Shown here: in pieces, positions 50,096-58,007 of the stretch
Layout of the letters: each line of letters opens with the position of its first letter
Numbering within the stretch: the stretch's first letter is position 1
Source: Limosilactobacillus fermentum
GTDB lineage: Bacteria; Bacillota; Bacilli; Lactobacillales; Lactobacillaceae
DNA: 64,000 nucleotides
Assembly: GCF_013394085.1 (NCBI RefSeq)
Contig: NZ_CP040910.1
Span: 188,884-252,883 of the forward strand
Direction: 5' to 3'
Made by a program: the position numbers and the translations under genes
Notes under the pieces: model-generated
What the model was told of the DNA's origin: nothing
Databases searched by the model: none
The model's input: only the letters and a program-made list of their open reading frames with translations

Positions 50096-50290
50096 ATGTC
50101 AGATAATGGAAAAGTAGATAAAATCAAGGGCACAGTAAAAGAGACCGCAGGCGATGTTACTGACGACAAGAAGCTGAAGGCCAAGGGGATCTTAGATAAA
50201 ACCGTCGGCAAGGTAAAAGAAGCCGCAGAAGACGTGAAGGACACTGCGGAAGGTGTCGCTAAGGACATCAAGGAAAAATTTGATAAGTAA
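50096..50290 (+). CDS. CsbD-family stress protein
   Basis: 64 residues, all-helical and highly charged (KIKGTVKETAGDVTDDKKL, KGILDKTVGKVKEAAEDV). CsbD proteins are general-stress induced in Gram-positive bacteria; the molecular role is unknown. The ATG follows GAGGAGGAA. Small intact gene surviving in a region of pseudogenes. Confidence 0.88.
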   Translation: MSDNGKVDKIKGTVKETAGDVTDDKKLKAKGILDKTVGKVKEAAEDVKDTAEGVAKDIKEKFDK

Positions 50291-50432
50291 TCTTAAAAAT
50301 CAGGGGTAACCAAGGACGCTGAATGTGGTACACTGAAGGCATTATCAAGATGCAAAAGTGTGTCATAGGGGGTTACCTCCAGATACAGCAAAAGTCCGGT
50401 GCGTTGGTGCTTTCTAGCCAGCAAGCCGGCTT

Positions 50433-50459
50433 GGGCGCCCCCATCGGCGCCTTTTTTAT
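50433..50459 (+). terminator. Terminator after csbD
   Basis: GGGCGCC pairs with GGCGCC around CCCAT, followed by TTTTTT. The 140 bp between csbD and this point hold no recognisable gene. Confidence 0.75.
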
Positions 50460-50471
50460 TTCCGAATTTAC

Positions 50472-50502
50472 TTGACCTCAAGTTAACTTCAGGTGCTAGG
50501 TT
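50472..50502 (+). promoter_or_regulatory. Orphan MerR-type promoter cut at its -10
   Basis: TTGACC plus a 19-bp spacer with CCTCAAGTTAACTTCAGG, almost identical to the site at 49289, but the -10 reads TAGGTT instead of TATCAT. The target gene is gone; the sequence runs straight into the reversed end of a second reductase remnant. Confidence 0.75.
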
Positions 50503-50783
50503 GATGATAACGGATGGTTGAAGTAGACCTTGGAGGCCAAAACAACTTGGTCGCGGGCGACGTCTTTAAGCGCCCGGCCCAGGTATTCTTCGCTGGTCCC
50601 GTAGGAGTAGACGTTGGCGGTGTCAAAGAAGTTAATTCCGGCGTCGAAGGCGTGGTGGATGATGCGATCGCTCGCTTGTTCATCCAAGGCCTAGGAGTGG
50701 GTGGAGCCGTCGCCAAAGCTCATGCAGCCCAGGCAGAGTTTAGAGACTTGAATGTCGGTGTTGCCAATTGTTGCGTATTCCAT
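50503..50783 (-). pseudogene. Second aldo/keto reductase, N-terminal remnant with stop codon
   Basis: From the ATG at 50783 the minus strand reads EYATIGNTDIQVSKLCLGCMSFGDGSTHS, a TAG, then ALDEQASDRIIHHAFDAGINFF and DTANVYSYGTSEEYLG, ending KVYFNHP near 50505. It belongs to the YdjG/IolS-like reductases (GCMSFG motif). About two thirds of the protein is missing; the break coincides with the orphan MerR-type promoter. Confidence 0.85.
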
Positions 50784-50813
50784 GGTTATTTCCCCTATCA
50801 ATTTAATTAATAT

Positions 50814-52284
50814 GGCTCTTTGTCAAATCCTGTTGATGGGTCATTTTAGGCGGCGGCCGGTGCTTGCACCTGGCGCCGCCTTTTTTCAGCTTCCGTTCCC
50901 ATTTGATGCAATCGGATCCGGGCGATGAAATGACCAAAGTTAGTAAAGCCATATGCCGTCCGTTGAATTAACTTGATCATGCGGTTGATCCCCTCAACCC
51001 GACCGTTTGAGTACGGTAATACGGTTGCGTTGTACACTCCTTCGCTGTTCTTACGGAGGGTCTTAAGAACCGTTTGGAACGGCGCTGGCACGTCCCATTT
51101 GGTGAACAAGAGGTCCATTAATTGGTCAACATCGTGCTCTTCAAGAGCGGTCATGGCGCCCTGTAAGAGTTCATAACCGGCCGCTAACTGGGGATCAAGG
51201 TCCAGACCAATTCCCACCCGTTCAGCCATCGTTACCTTTTGTCGTAAGTGGCGATCATAGTACTCCTTAGTGTAGTTAAGCGATGTGCTTTTAAGTAAGT
51301 ACAGTCGCCACGAATTCTTCAATGCCCGATACTCACGCGTATTAGGGTCGAATTGCTTCATTACTGCGACCCGGACTTGGTTAAACGCCCGCGTAAGCAT
51401 TGAAACGATGTGGAATCGATCCACAACCAGCTTTGCGTTTGGGAAGTAGCGGCGTACAAGGCCTTGATAGTAACTGTTTAAGTCTGTCGAGACTGATTTG
51501 ACTCGTTTGCGCTCTTTTAGCGAGAATCGATCAAAGTAATGCGTAATACTACTCTTAAGCCGATCAGGGAGAATTTGGTAGATTTGTGAGGTATCATTAT
51601 CAACGATAATGAAGCAATACTTCCCCTGCGGACCACGGAACTCATCAATGGCAATATTAGTGGGTAAAGTGCGACTATTAAAGCGAAGGAGCGCTTGATC
51701 ACTGTCTAGGAGGCGGCCAATGGTACTAGGTGACACACCGGTAAACTTAGACACGTCCTTTTGAGAGACATTACTTTCAAGCATCGTAAGTGCCTTGTGT
51801 TTAACTGCTTTGGCAATGGAACAGTATTTATCAACGACGTTGGTCTTCGCCATGAACGAATCTTGGCAATTCTTACATCTCAGGCGTTGCTTACCGATCC
51901 GCAACATGGTGGGACAACTTTCGTTAATTGAGAGGTACTTAATGGTTTGGTAAGAATGGCCATTCTTGATGAAGGTATCCGCAAAGCCGCAATGTGGGCA
52001 CCGATCCAATTTAAGCGAGACCGTCCCAATGAAGACCTGCGTCTCCCATCCGTCATTATTTTCAAAGACAACGTCTGTGAAATGAAGATTGGGGTCTTTA
52101 ATTTGAAGGATATTTTTAATATAATCAGTCATAAGGTCACACCTCTTACTTTCTGGAATTTGCGTGGTAGTTAATGATCAGAATTTTAAGGCTGGTGGGG
52201 CCTTTTTTTGTGCCCTCAAAACCAAAAAATCCTGTCAACGAATCACCACTATGGTAATCCATCAACAAGATTTAGTGTAGAGCC
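50814..52284 (-). mobile_element. ISL3-family element with 8-bp target duplication (element F)
   Basis: 1471 bp. Inverted ends GGCTCTTTGTCAAATC and GGCTCTACACTAAATC (both followed by TGTTGATGG after one base) are flanked by perfect 8-bp direct repeats ATTAATAT at 50806-50813 and 52285-52292. The target lay upstream of the reductase remnant. Intact ends, duplication and gene suggest recent insertion. Confidence 0.95.
50846..52132 (-). CDS. ISL3-family transposase
   Basis: 428 residues. N-terminal zinc-binding CPHCG and CKNC pairs, a helix-turn-helix (QKDVSKFTGVSPSTIGRLL), then the DDE core with Asp in IAIDEFRGPQGKY, Asp in VSTDLNSYYQGLV and Glu in NGRVEGINRMIKLI. Full length. Confidence 0.94.
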   Translation of the reverse strand: MTDYIKNILQIKDPNLHFTDVVFENNDGWETQVFIGTVSLKLDRCPHCGFADTFIKNGHSYQTIKYLSINESCPTMLRIGKQRLRCKNCQDSFMAKTNVVDKYCSIAKAVKHKALTMLESNVSQKDVSKFTGVSPSTIGRLLDSDQALLRFNSRTLPTNIAIDEFRGPQGKYCFIIVDNDTSQIYQILPDRLKSSITHYFDRFSLKERKRVKSVSTDLNSYYQGLVRRYFPNAKLVVDRFHIVSMLTRAFNQVRVAVMKQFDPNTREYRALKNSWRLYLLKSTSLNYTKEYYDRHLRQKVTMAERVGIGLDLDPQLAAGYELLQGAMTALEEHDVDQLMDLLFTKWDVPAPFQTVLKTLRKNSEGVYNATVLPYSNGRVEGINRMIKLIQRTAYGFTNFGHFIARIRLHQMGTEAEKRRRQVQAPAAA

Positions 52285-52335
52285 ATTAATATTAGCCGGA
52301 AATCCCGTGACTTTAGTCATGGGATGGATAGGTCA

Positions 52336-52791
52336 CTATTGAGCCCCTTTATGGGGCTTTTTATTTGTTTCTGTATATTTTTGGTCATTGATATATTTCT
52401 CGACAACTTCTTTGCTCATATTGCCCAATGTACTCATATAGTAACTCGGCGACCAAAGATGACCGCCCCAATATTGGCTACATCGTATTTCTGGATGATT
52501 CTGTAAAAAAATATAGGCACTACGTCCTTTGAGCGCCTTAATGGCACTAGCCGGAGCTTTGCTTGGCGGAAAACTGATCAGCATATTAATGTGATCCGGC
52601 ATGACTTCCATCTTTTCGATTACGATGTCATTGTCATCTGCAACTTGCTGCAAGATAGCTTTTATTTCGTTAGCTAAGACCTCGGTTGTAAAAGTCTGAT
52701 TGCGATACTTAGTTACCAAGATCAAATGATAATGGAAATTATAGATATAACGACGAGTATAAATGGCATCTTTGATTTTTTCTTTAGTCAT
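52336..52791 (-). CDS. tnpA: TnpA, Y1 HUH transposase (element G)
   Basis: 151 residues. HINMLISFPP is the HUH-region; the usual second His is replaced by Asn-Met (HxN instead of HUH), while the Tyr region SPSYYMSTLG is retained. The DHIN reading may impair metal binding or be a tolerated variant. Otherwise full length. Confidence 0.85.
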   Translation of the reverse strand: MTKEKIKDAIYTRRYIYNFHYHLILVTKYRNQTFTTEVLANEIKAILQQVADDNDIVIEKMEVMPDHINMLISFPPSKAPASAIKALKGRSAYIFLQNHPEIRCSQYWGGHLWSPSYYMSTLGNMSKEVVEKYINDQKYTETNKKPHKGAQ

Positions 52792-52864
52792 AATATGCTC
52801 TCCTTTGTTAATGCATTGACATCATGATATAATGTTATCATATCAATAAAGGAAGTGAAATCAA

Positions 52865-54118
52865 ATGAAGTCAATGGCAAAAAATGAAATATCATTATGG
52901 CCTAAAAATGCGCTGCTATCCTAGTGACCAACAAAAAAGCAGTTGATTAAAATCAACAGTGACGCTAGTCGCTTTATCTATAACGAAATGGTTGCGATCA
53001 ATAAGGAACTGATGCAGCTTCGCAGAGTTAAGCTACCGATTGACATAGTTCAGGATCGTATTAAGCAACTAACTATGCGCCAAAACGCTAAGCAAATGTC
53101 TAATCACTATCAATTCTTAGAAGATAAACGAATTGATAGTTTGACGAAAGCTAATGCCATTCAGAACTATCGAAAAGCTTGGAATGCTTTTCGGAAGGTT
53201 CACGCTACTGGCGTTCCCAAATTTCATCGAAAGAGTTATCACTGGCGGTATCAAACCAATTGTCAATACCCGGGGCAAAAAAATGCGTTGCTAACTAACG
53301 GTACAGTCTGTTTTCTAGATAATAGTCATGTCAAAGTACCTAAAATAGGACTGTTACGTGTTGCCGGTTCCCAAGCACGGCTTTTGAAAAGAATATGCGA
53401 GACTAGAATTGGTACCGTGACGTTGACTAAAGATTCAGCGGATCGCTTCTTTTTATCAATGCAGTTAGCTTCAGATGAATCTTTTGTTAAAGTGTCCAAA
53501 GCTACTCATGGACATGTTGGAATTGATCTTAATACTGATAACTTCTTAACCGACAGTGAAGGCAACATAGTTCCTAATCCACGATATTACCGCACTATTA
53601 AAGGCAAATTAGCCAAAGAACAGCGCATTTTATCTAGACGGCAACAACGTGCAAAAAAAGAACATCGTTCTTTACGAGATAGTAAAAATTATCAAAAACA
53701 GCGCTTGTTAGTCGCTAAACTCCATGCCAAGGTAATGAACCAAAGGCATAATTTTCTCCAACAAATTTCTACCGCATTAATCAAGAACCACGATTTAGTA
53801 GTAGCCGAGGAGTTGCGTAGCAAGAATTTGCTTAAAAATCATGCTTTGGCACTTAGTATTTCTGACGTTGGCTGGCGAACATTTCTTGGCATGTTGGCTT
53901 ATAAAGCAAAGCTTTATGGGCGTCAATTTATCACAATCAACCCAAGAAATACTACCCAAACATGTCGCGATTGTGGCTTTGTAATGGGCACTAATGGGAC
54001 GGACAAACTAACATTAGATGATAGAAACTGGACTTGTCCTAATTGTGGTATTCACCATATTCGTGACTGGAACGCAGCTAAAAACATTCTTGATAAGGGA
54101 ATAGCTAAACTAGCCTAG
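52865..54118 (+). pseudogene. tnpB: TnpB with two small frameshifts near its N-terminus (element G)
   Basis: From 52943 on, 391 residues read cleanly as TnpB, with Asp in HVGIDLNTDNF, Glu in VVAEELRSKN, a CRDC...CPNC zinc finger and Asp in HIRDWNAAKN. The normal start is the ATG at 52865 (KSMAKNEIS), but the frame shifts at about 52893 (one extra T) and again at about 52936 (one A short in the A run), so KMRCYPSDQQK appears in a different frame. The downstream part alone has no good start, so full-length protein is not expected. Confidence 0.8.
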
Positions 54119-54344
54119 CTTATCTGTCCCTATGGCAACCTGGGGACATAAAAGGCGTTGGTAATTAGACGACCGCTGTTTGATTACAATTTCAGTTGGT
54201 CAAATAAGTTGTCCCTATCTACGCAAATTGTGGTTCGAAATCCGTGATGATATTCGGCTCACAAGCCACTGACTTTAGTCAGTGGTGGTTGACTGATTAT
54301 TATACCCTTGTCATTTGCCGGTTGGTCAGGAATAATGAAGGGGA

Positions 54345-54929
54345 ATGAGAGGAGCGAAGGAATTGAATATTTGGCTGTTGACGGTCACCTTTTTAGCGGT
54401 GAACCTTGACTTTTTTGTGTTACTGCTGTTTTTATTGAAGAAATTCTCGGTCCGCCAGGTGGTGGTCGGCTACTTGAGCGGGGTGGTCTTGCTCTTGGTG
54501 GCCAGCTTCTTGGCCGGTAAGGTCTTAGCCCAGTTTTTGCCGGAGTGGTTGCTCGGGGTACTGGGGGTCTTGCCGATCTACATGGCCCTTCACGACGAGG
54601 ATGATGACGACAAGGCCGAACTAACGACCGCCCACGGCACCTGGCAGGTCTTAGCTACCTACCTGGCCGTTTGTGCGGGCTGTAACCTATCGATTTTCTT
54701 GCCGGTCGTGGCCGGCGAATCAGTGGCGGTCTTTGGCCGAGCTTTGTTATACCTGGGCGCCCTGACGATCTTGGTGGTCTTTTTAGTTAAGGCCGTTGAA
54801 CGTCAGGCCACGGTGACCAAGCTAATTGACCGTTACGGCGAATGGCTGATGAAGCTGAGCTACATTGGGGTCGGGCTCTACGTCTTTTACGACTCGGGGC
54901 TGGTGACCCATTTGCTTAAATTAATTTAA
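54345..54929 (+). CDS. CadD-like cadmium resistance permease
   Basis: 194 residues with five to six membrane helices, a central acidic stretch HDEDDDDKAE and a CAGCN motif in the fourth helix, as in CadD-type cadmium resistance transporters of Firmicutes. Substrate is inferred. Two starts are possible: ATG at 54345 or TTG at 54363 (NIWLLTV) behind GAGGAGCGAAGGA; the latter gives a more usual N-terminus. It lies directly beside the IS605 right end, so it may have come in with mobile DNA, although its base composition is like the core genes. Confidence 0.8.
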   Translation: MRGAKELNIWLLTVTFLAVNLDFFVLLLFLLKKFSVRQVVVGYLSGVVLLLVASFLAGKVLAQFLPEWLLGVLGVLPIYMALHDEDDDDKAELTTAHGTWQVLATYLAVCAGCNLSIFLPVVAGESVAVFGRALLYLGALTILVVFLVKAVERQATVTKLIDRYGEWLMKLSYIGVGLYVFYDSGLVTHLLKLI

Positions 54930-54930
54930 A

Positions 54931-54975
54931 ACAACGCCCCGTGGAAAGGAACTCCAGCGGGGCGTTGCTATTTTA
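54931..54975. terminator. Terminator between convergent cadD-like and DMT genes
   Basis: CAACGCCCCG pairs with CGGGGCGTTG, with inner TGGA/TCCA pairing, followed by TATTTT. Confidence 0.85.
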
Positions 54976-54980
54976 ATTAT

Positions 54981-55772
54981 TTAATCTGCAAAGCGAATCG
55001 AAACCCAAATACTAGTGGCGACCAAGACCAGTCCCAGCAAAAAGGACCAGGTGATTTGTTCGCCCAGGCACAGCCAGCCCAGCAGGGAGCCAACGACGGG
55101 TTGGAATAAGAAGTACAGGCCCGAGGTGGCGGCGTTAAGCATTTGGACGCCCCGGTTCCACAACACGAAAGCCAGGGCCGTCGAAATTAAACCGAGGTAC
55201 AAAAAGGAACCGCCGATCGACAGGCTGATGAGCCGGTAGTGGCCAAAGGTGGTCGCCCAGTGGCTAAGCACGTGAGGCGTTAAGCAACCGACGGCGATGT
55301 CCGCATCGATGGTCGTGACCTGAAGCACGCTGTAGTGAGGGTTGATTAATTTGACGAGCACCGACATTAAGGCCCAGGTTAAGGCCGCAATTACTAGTAG
55401 TAACATGCCCAATCCGCTCCCCTGCACGTTAACGCCGACGATGGCGAGCACGCCGAGGGTGGCCAGAGTTAGGGAAAGTAATTTGACCTTGGTGAGCCGT
55501 TCTTTTAACAGGAGCCAGGCAAAGATGACCATAAAAGTCGGGGTTGCCGCTGTGATGACGGAAGCGGCCTGAGCCGAAGCGTGCAGGGTCCCCGTTTCTT
55601 GGGTGACGATCGACAAGGTGTTGCCAATCAAGCCCGCCCAAATGATCAGGGCGCCGTTTCGTTTATCCCAGTGCCAGGGTTGGTGCTTAATGAGATTAAA
55701 CGCCATGAGGGCAATGGTGGCGACAAGGTAGCGCTCCCACACTAATTCGATTGGCGGGACGGTCCCGACCAC
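54981..55772 (-). CDS. DMT-superfamily (EamA) transporter, probably missing its first helix
   Basis: 263 residues from the GTG at 55772. Two EamA repeats are visible; nine helices can be counted rather than ten. The open frame extends upstream a further 14 or so codons (THLTSRATKN) to a stop without a start codon, and the conserved first helix with its WG(S/T) motif is absent. I suspect 5' truncation; translation from the GTG would make an odd-topology protein. A family permease for metabolites or drugs; substrate unknown. Confidence 0.7.
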   Translation of the reverse strand: MVGTVPPIELVWERYLVATIALMAFNLIKHQPWHWDKRNGALIIWAGLIGNTLSIVTQETGTLHASAQAASVITAATPTFMVIFAWLLLKERLTKVKLLSLTLATLGVLAIVGVNVQGSGLGMLLLVIAALTWALMSVLVKLINPHYSVLQVTTIDADIAVGCLTPHVLSHWATTFGHYRLISLSIGGSFLYLGLISTALAFVLWNRGVQMLNAATSGLYFLFQPVVGSLLGWLCLGEQITWSFLLGLVLVATSIWVSIRFAD

Positions 55773-55830
55773 ATTTTTTGTGGCCCGGCTTGTTAGGTGA
55801 GTTACCGTGCCCTTCTGTTACTTAATAAGC

Positions 55831-55873
55831 AAAAAACGCCCGCCCCATCAAAACTGACGGAACGGGCGTTTTT
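55831..55873. terminator. Terminator-like hairpin upstream of the DMT gene
   Basis: AAAAACGCCCG pairs with CGGGCGTTTTT. It lies where the 5' end of the DMT gene should be, suggesting that it arrived with the rearrangement. Confidence 0.75.
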
Positions 55874-55901
55874 CATTTGGGGAGGTTGGGTCGCACTTCC
55901 A

Positions 55902-56019
55902 ATAACGTGCTCCCCAACTGCAGGCCTAGTGGCTAAGTACAGGCAAAGAACACCGCCGGGGGCGACAACCATTTGCCTTAGCTTAGCCCACGGCCTGCTT
56001 AATGGTTGGTCCACACTTC
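55902..56019. repeat. Interspersed hairpin repeat, copy 10
   Basis: 118 bp, preceded by a short end fragment (GGTTGGGTCGCACTTCC at 55884). Tip CGCC-GGG-GGCG; outer GCAGGCC/GGCCTGC. Confidence 0.85.
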
Positions 56020-56021
56020 CA

Positions 56022-56149
56022 ATAACGTGCTCCTCAACCGTAGGTCTAGTGGCTAAGTCCGGCCACAGAACGGCCACAGAACACCGCGTACCGCGCTAAC
56101 CTGTGCCCTATCCTTAGCCCACGACCTGCCAATGGTTGGTCCGCACTTC
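56022..56149. repeat. Interspersed hairpin repeat, copy 11
   Basis: 128 bp, longer because ACAGAACGGCC is duplicated in tandem in the middle helix. The outer helix carries GTAGGTC against GACCTGC, a covarying change. Tail-to-head with copies 10 and 12. Confidence 0.82.
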
Positions 56150-56151
56150 CA

Positions 56152-56269
56152 ACAACGTGCTCCCCAACCACGGGCCTAGTATCTAAGTACGGGCGAAGAA
56201 CGGTGCCCAAGCACCAACCTTCGCCCTAGCTTAGCTATACGGCCCGTCGAGAAGGTTGGTCCGCACTCC
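56152..56269. repeat. Interspersed hairpin repeat, copy 12
   Basis: 118 bp. All helices are near-perfect: ACGGGCC/GGCCCGT, GGGCGAAG/CTTCGCCC, tip GGTGC-CCAA-GCACC. Ends 4 bp before the stop codon of the LPQTG protein gene. Confidence 0.87.
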
Positions 56270-56273
56270 TTTA

Positions 56274-57818
56274 TTAAGCGTGCTTCCGCTTCATCATTGG
56301 GTAGATCCCCAGCGTTAAGATGGCTAAACCAAGGGCAACCAGGGCGCTTTGGTTTTCGTTACCAGTTTGTGGCAGGGTCTTAGCAGTGGTTGAAGAAGCA
56401 GGGGTGCTAGACGTTGCCTTCTTAGTGGTAGCCGGAGTTGCGACAACGGCGCTAGTTACCGTGGTCGTTGAAGCGCTAGAAGCCACGTTGGAAGTGGCGG
56501 TGGCGGCACTAGAAGCGGAGTTAGTTGCTGAAGAAGCAGCGGAACCTGCGCTAGATGCGGTAGAGGAAGCGGAAGATGCAGCGCTGGAGGCTGGCGTTAC
56601 CACCACGATGTTTTGGGCGGACTTGAGTTCAGCTTGGGCGCTGGTTAAAGCGGCGTTGGCACTGTCCAAGTTAGCCTTAGCAGTTGCCAAGACAGCGTCA
56701 GCGGCGGATTGGGCAGCTTGAGCGCTAGTCAAAGCGGCTTGAGCGGTGCTGTTAGCAGCTTGGGCGCTGGTCAGGTTGGTAGCAGCGCTCGTGGCAACAA
56801 CGGCGGCGTCGGAAGCAACCGTAGCGGCGGCAGTGGCAGCAGAAGCGGCGTTAGAAGCAACTTGGGCAGCAGAAGCGGCGTTGGTTTCAGCCGTGCTTAA
56901 AGCAGCTTGGGCGCTGGTCAGGGCAGCGTCGGCGTCAGACTTAGCAGCCAACAAGCCGTTGAAGATGGTGGTATCAACGTCTAAGAGGGCCTTTTCGTGC
57001 ATGATTGGCATTAATGGCATGACACTCGAGATGTCTATCGTCATGGCCAGGGTGTAGGAAGTGGCCGGGTCGGCAGTAAAGGTGATGTTGGCGGAGTCTT
57101 TGCCAGTCTTGGTGAAGGTGGCGTCTACCCCGTTGTAGCTAACTTCTTTTAGGAACTTCAGCCCGCTGGTCAGCGGAATGGTGATTTGAACTTGGCCGCT
57201 AGGGAGGAGCTTAACGATCGCCGTCTTAGTGGCAAAGTATTGTTGAGCGGCAGAAGCTTGGGTTGGGTCACTGGAATTCATCAGGTTGGCGGTTACCGTT
57301 TGGCCTGCTTCAGCGGAAGCCACCGCGCTGTCAGCGTCAGATGCCTTAGCGGAGGCAGAGGCAACAGCGGATTGGGCGCTAACAACGGCTGCCGAAGTCA
57401 TGGACTTAGCACGGCTAGTTGCGGCGGCGTTGGATTGGGCCTTAGCAAGGTTAGCATCGGCCGTGGACTTAGCGGTGGCAGCAGAGTCGGCGGCGGCTTG
57501 GGCATTTGCTACGGCTGAAGAAGTAGCAGCGGCACTAGCGGAAGCGGCGGCAGTCTTGGCAGCGGCGTCAAAAGCCGCCGTGGAAGCGGAGCCGTACGCT
57601 GCTTGGGCGGAAACAACGGCGGCGGAAGCGGAGTTCACCTTGGCTTGAGCGGAAGCGATCGCTGTGTCCTTGGTGGCGCTGGTCGTGGTGGTCACCGGTG
57701 CAGAGCTGGTGGTGTCGGCCTTAACCGTGGTGGTGTTGAATAGGGTAGTGGCTGCCAGGGCACCGGCGATGGCAGCGGTGGTAACCAAAGTATTTTTAAC
57801 GTGTGAAGTCATGGACAA
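56274..57818 (-). CDS. LPQTG-anchored Ala-rich surface protein with a NEAT-like domain
   Basis: 514 residues. Signal peptide to about residue 34 (TTTVKA then DTT), an Ala/Ser coiled-coil region (50-170), one NEAT-like domain (about 175-287), a second Ala-rich coiled-coil (288-420), a Ser/Ala wall-spanning spacer and a sortase signal LPQTG at 482 followed by a helix and KRKHA. The domain begins NSSDPTQASAAQQYF, very close to NSSDPTQ-type sequence in NEAT2 of the divergent gene, which supports the assignment. The position of the canonical YxxxY heme motif reads MPIMHEKAL. It is likely the outermost component of the heme relay; the coiled coils would project it through the wall. Confidence 0.78.
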   Translation of the reverse strand: MSMTSHVKNTLVTTAAIAGALAATTLFNTTTVKADTTSSAPVTTTTSATKDTAIASAQAKVNSASAAVVSAQAAYGSASTAAFDAAAKTAAASASAAATSSAVANAQAAADSAATAKSTADANLAKAQSNAAATSRAKSMTSAAVVSAQSAVASASAKASDADSAVASAEAGQTVTANLMNSSDPTQASAAQQYFATKTAIVKLLPSGQVQITIPLTSGLKFLKEVSYNGVDATFTKTGKDSANITFTADPATSYTLAMTIDISSVMPLMPIMHEKALLDVDTTIFNGLLAAKSDADAALTSAQAALSTAETNAASAAQVASNAASAATAAATVASDAAVVATSAATNLTSAQAANSTAQAALTSAQAAQSAADAVLATAKANLDSANAALTSAQAELKSAQNIVVVTPASSAASSASSTASSAGSAASSATNSASSAATATSNVASSASTTTVTSAVVATPATTKKATSSTPASSTTAKTLPQTGNENQSALVALGLAILTLGIYPMMKRKHA

Positions 57819-57973
57819 ATCCTCCCGAATTGATCGATTATTAATTTTGAAACTGCTCTAATTATTGCAGATAAATTTAATAAAAACAACATTAAAAAAG
57901 CAAAAAATGGTATCATGATATTAACGAAAATTGAGGGAATGACCCTTTCAAAACGTTGTCAAATCAAAATTTT

Positions 57974-57988
57974 GTGACACGGTGTCAT
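57974..57988. promoter_or_regulatory. HrtR-like heme-responsive operator
   Basis: GTGACACGGTGTCAT differs at two positions from ATGACACAGTGTCAT, the 15-bp palindrome that I recall as the target of the heme sensor HrtR of Lactococcus lactis. It lies just upstream of the ribosome binding site of the NEAT gene at 58008, within the divergent region shared with the LPQTG gene. A TTGTCA lies 14 bp upstream. Another loose dyad (TTGAGGG...CCCTTTCAA) is at about 57930. No Fur-like box is evident. Binding is inferred. Confidence 0.55.
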
Positions 57989-58007
57989 TTTGGAGGAAGT
58001 TATAACA

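Larger units (their letters stand above)
52295..54310. mobile_element. IS605-type element with divergent tnpA and tnpB (element G)
   Basis: tnpA (minus) and tnpB (plus) diverge from 52.8-52.9 kb. Subterminal hairpins share the GACTTTAGTC core: TCCCGTGACTTTAGTCATGGGA at 52304-52325 and CCACTGACTTTAGTCAGTGG at about 54271-54290. The left hairpin is 20 bp from the ISL3 target duplication, so ISL3 landed next to or within its left flank. Confidence 0.85.

Noticed and set aside
50293..50481. Minus-strand frame of 62 residues after csbD
   Set aside because: It crosses the csbD terminator and the orphan MerR-type promoter and resembles no protein family.
55797..56099. Small frames across the tandem hairpin repeats
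   Set aside because: The frames arise from the palindromic repeat sequence and differ between copies; no ribosome binding site is present.
56320..57861. Ala/Val-rich frames opposite the LPQTG gene
   Set aside because: They are complements of Ala/Ser-rich codons of the surface protein gene and have no independent evidence.
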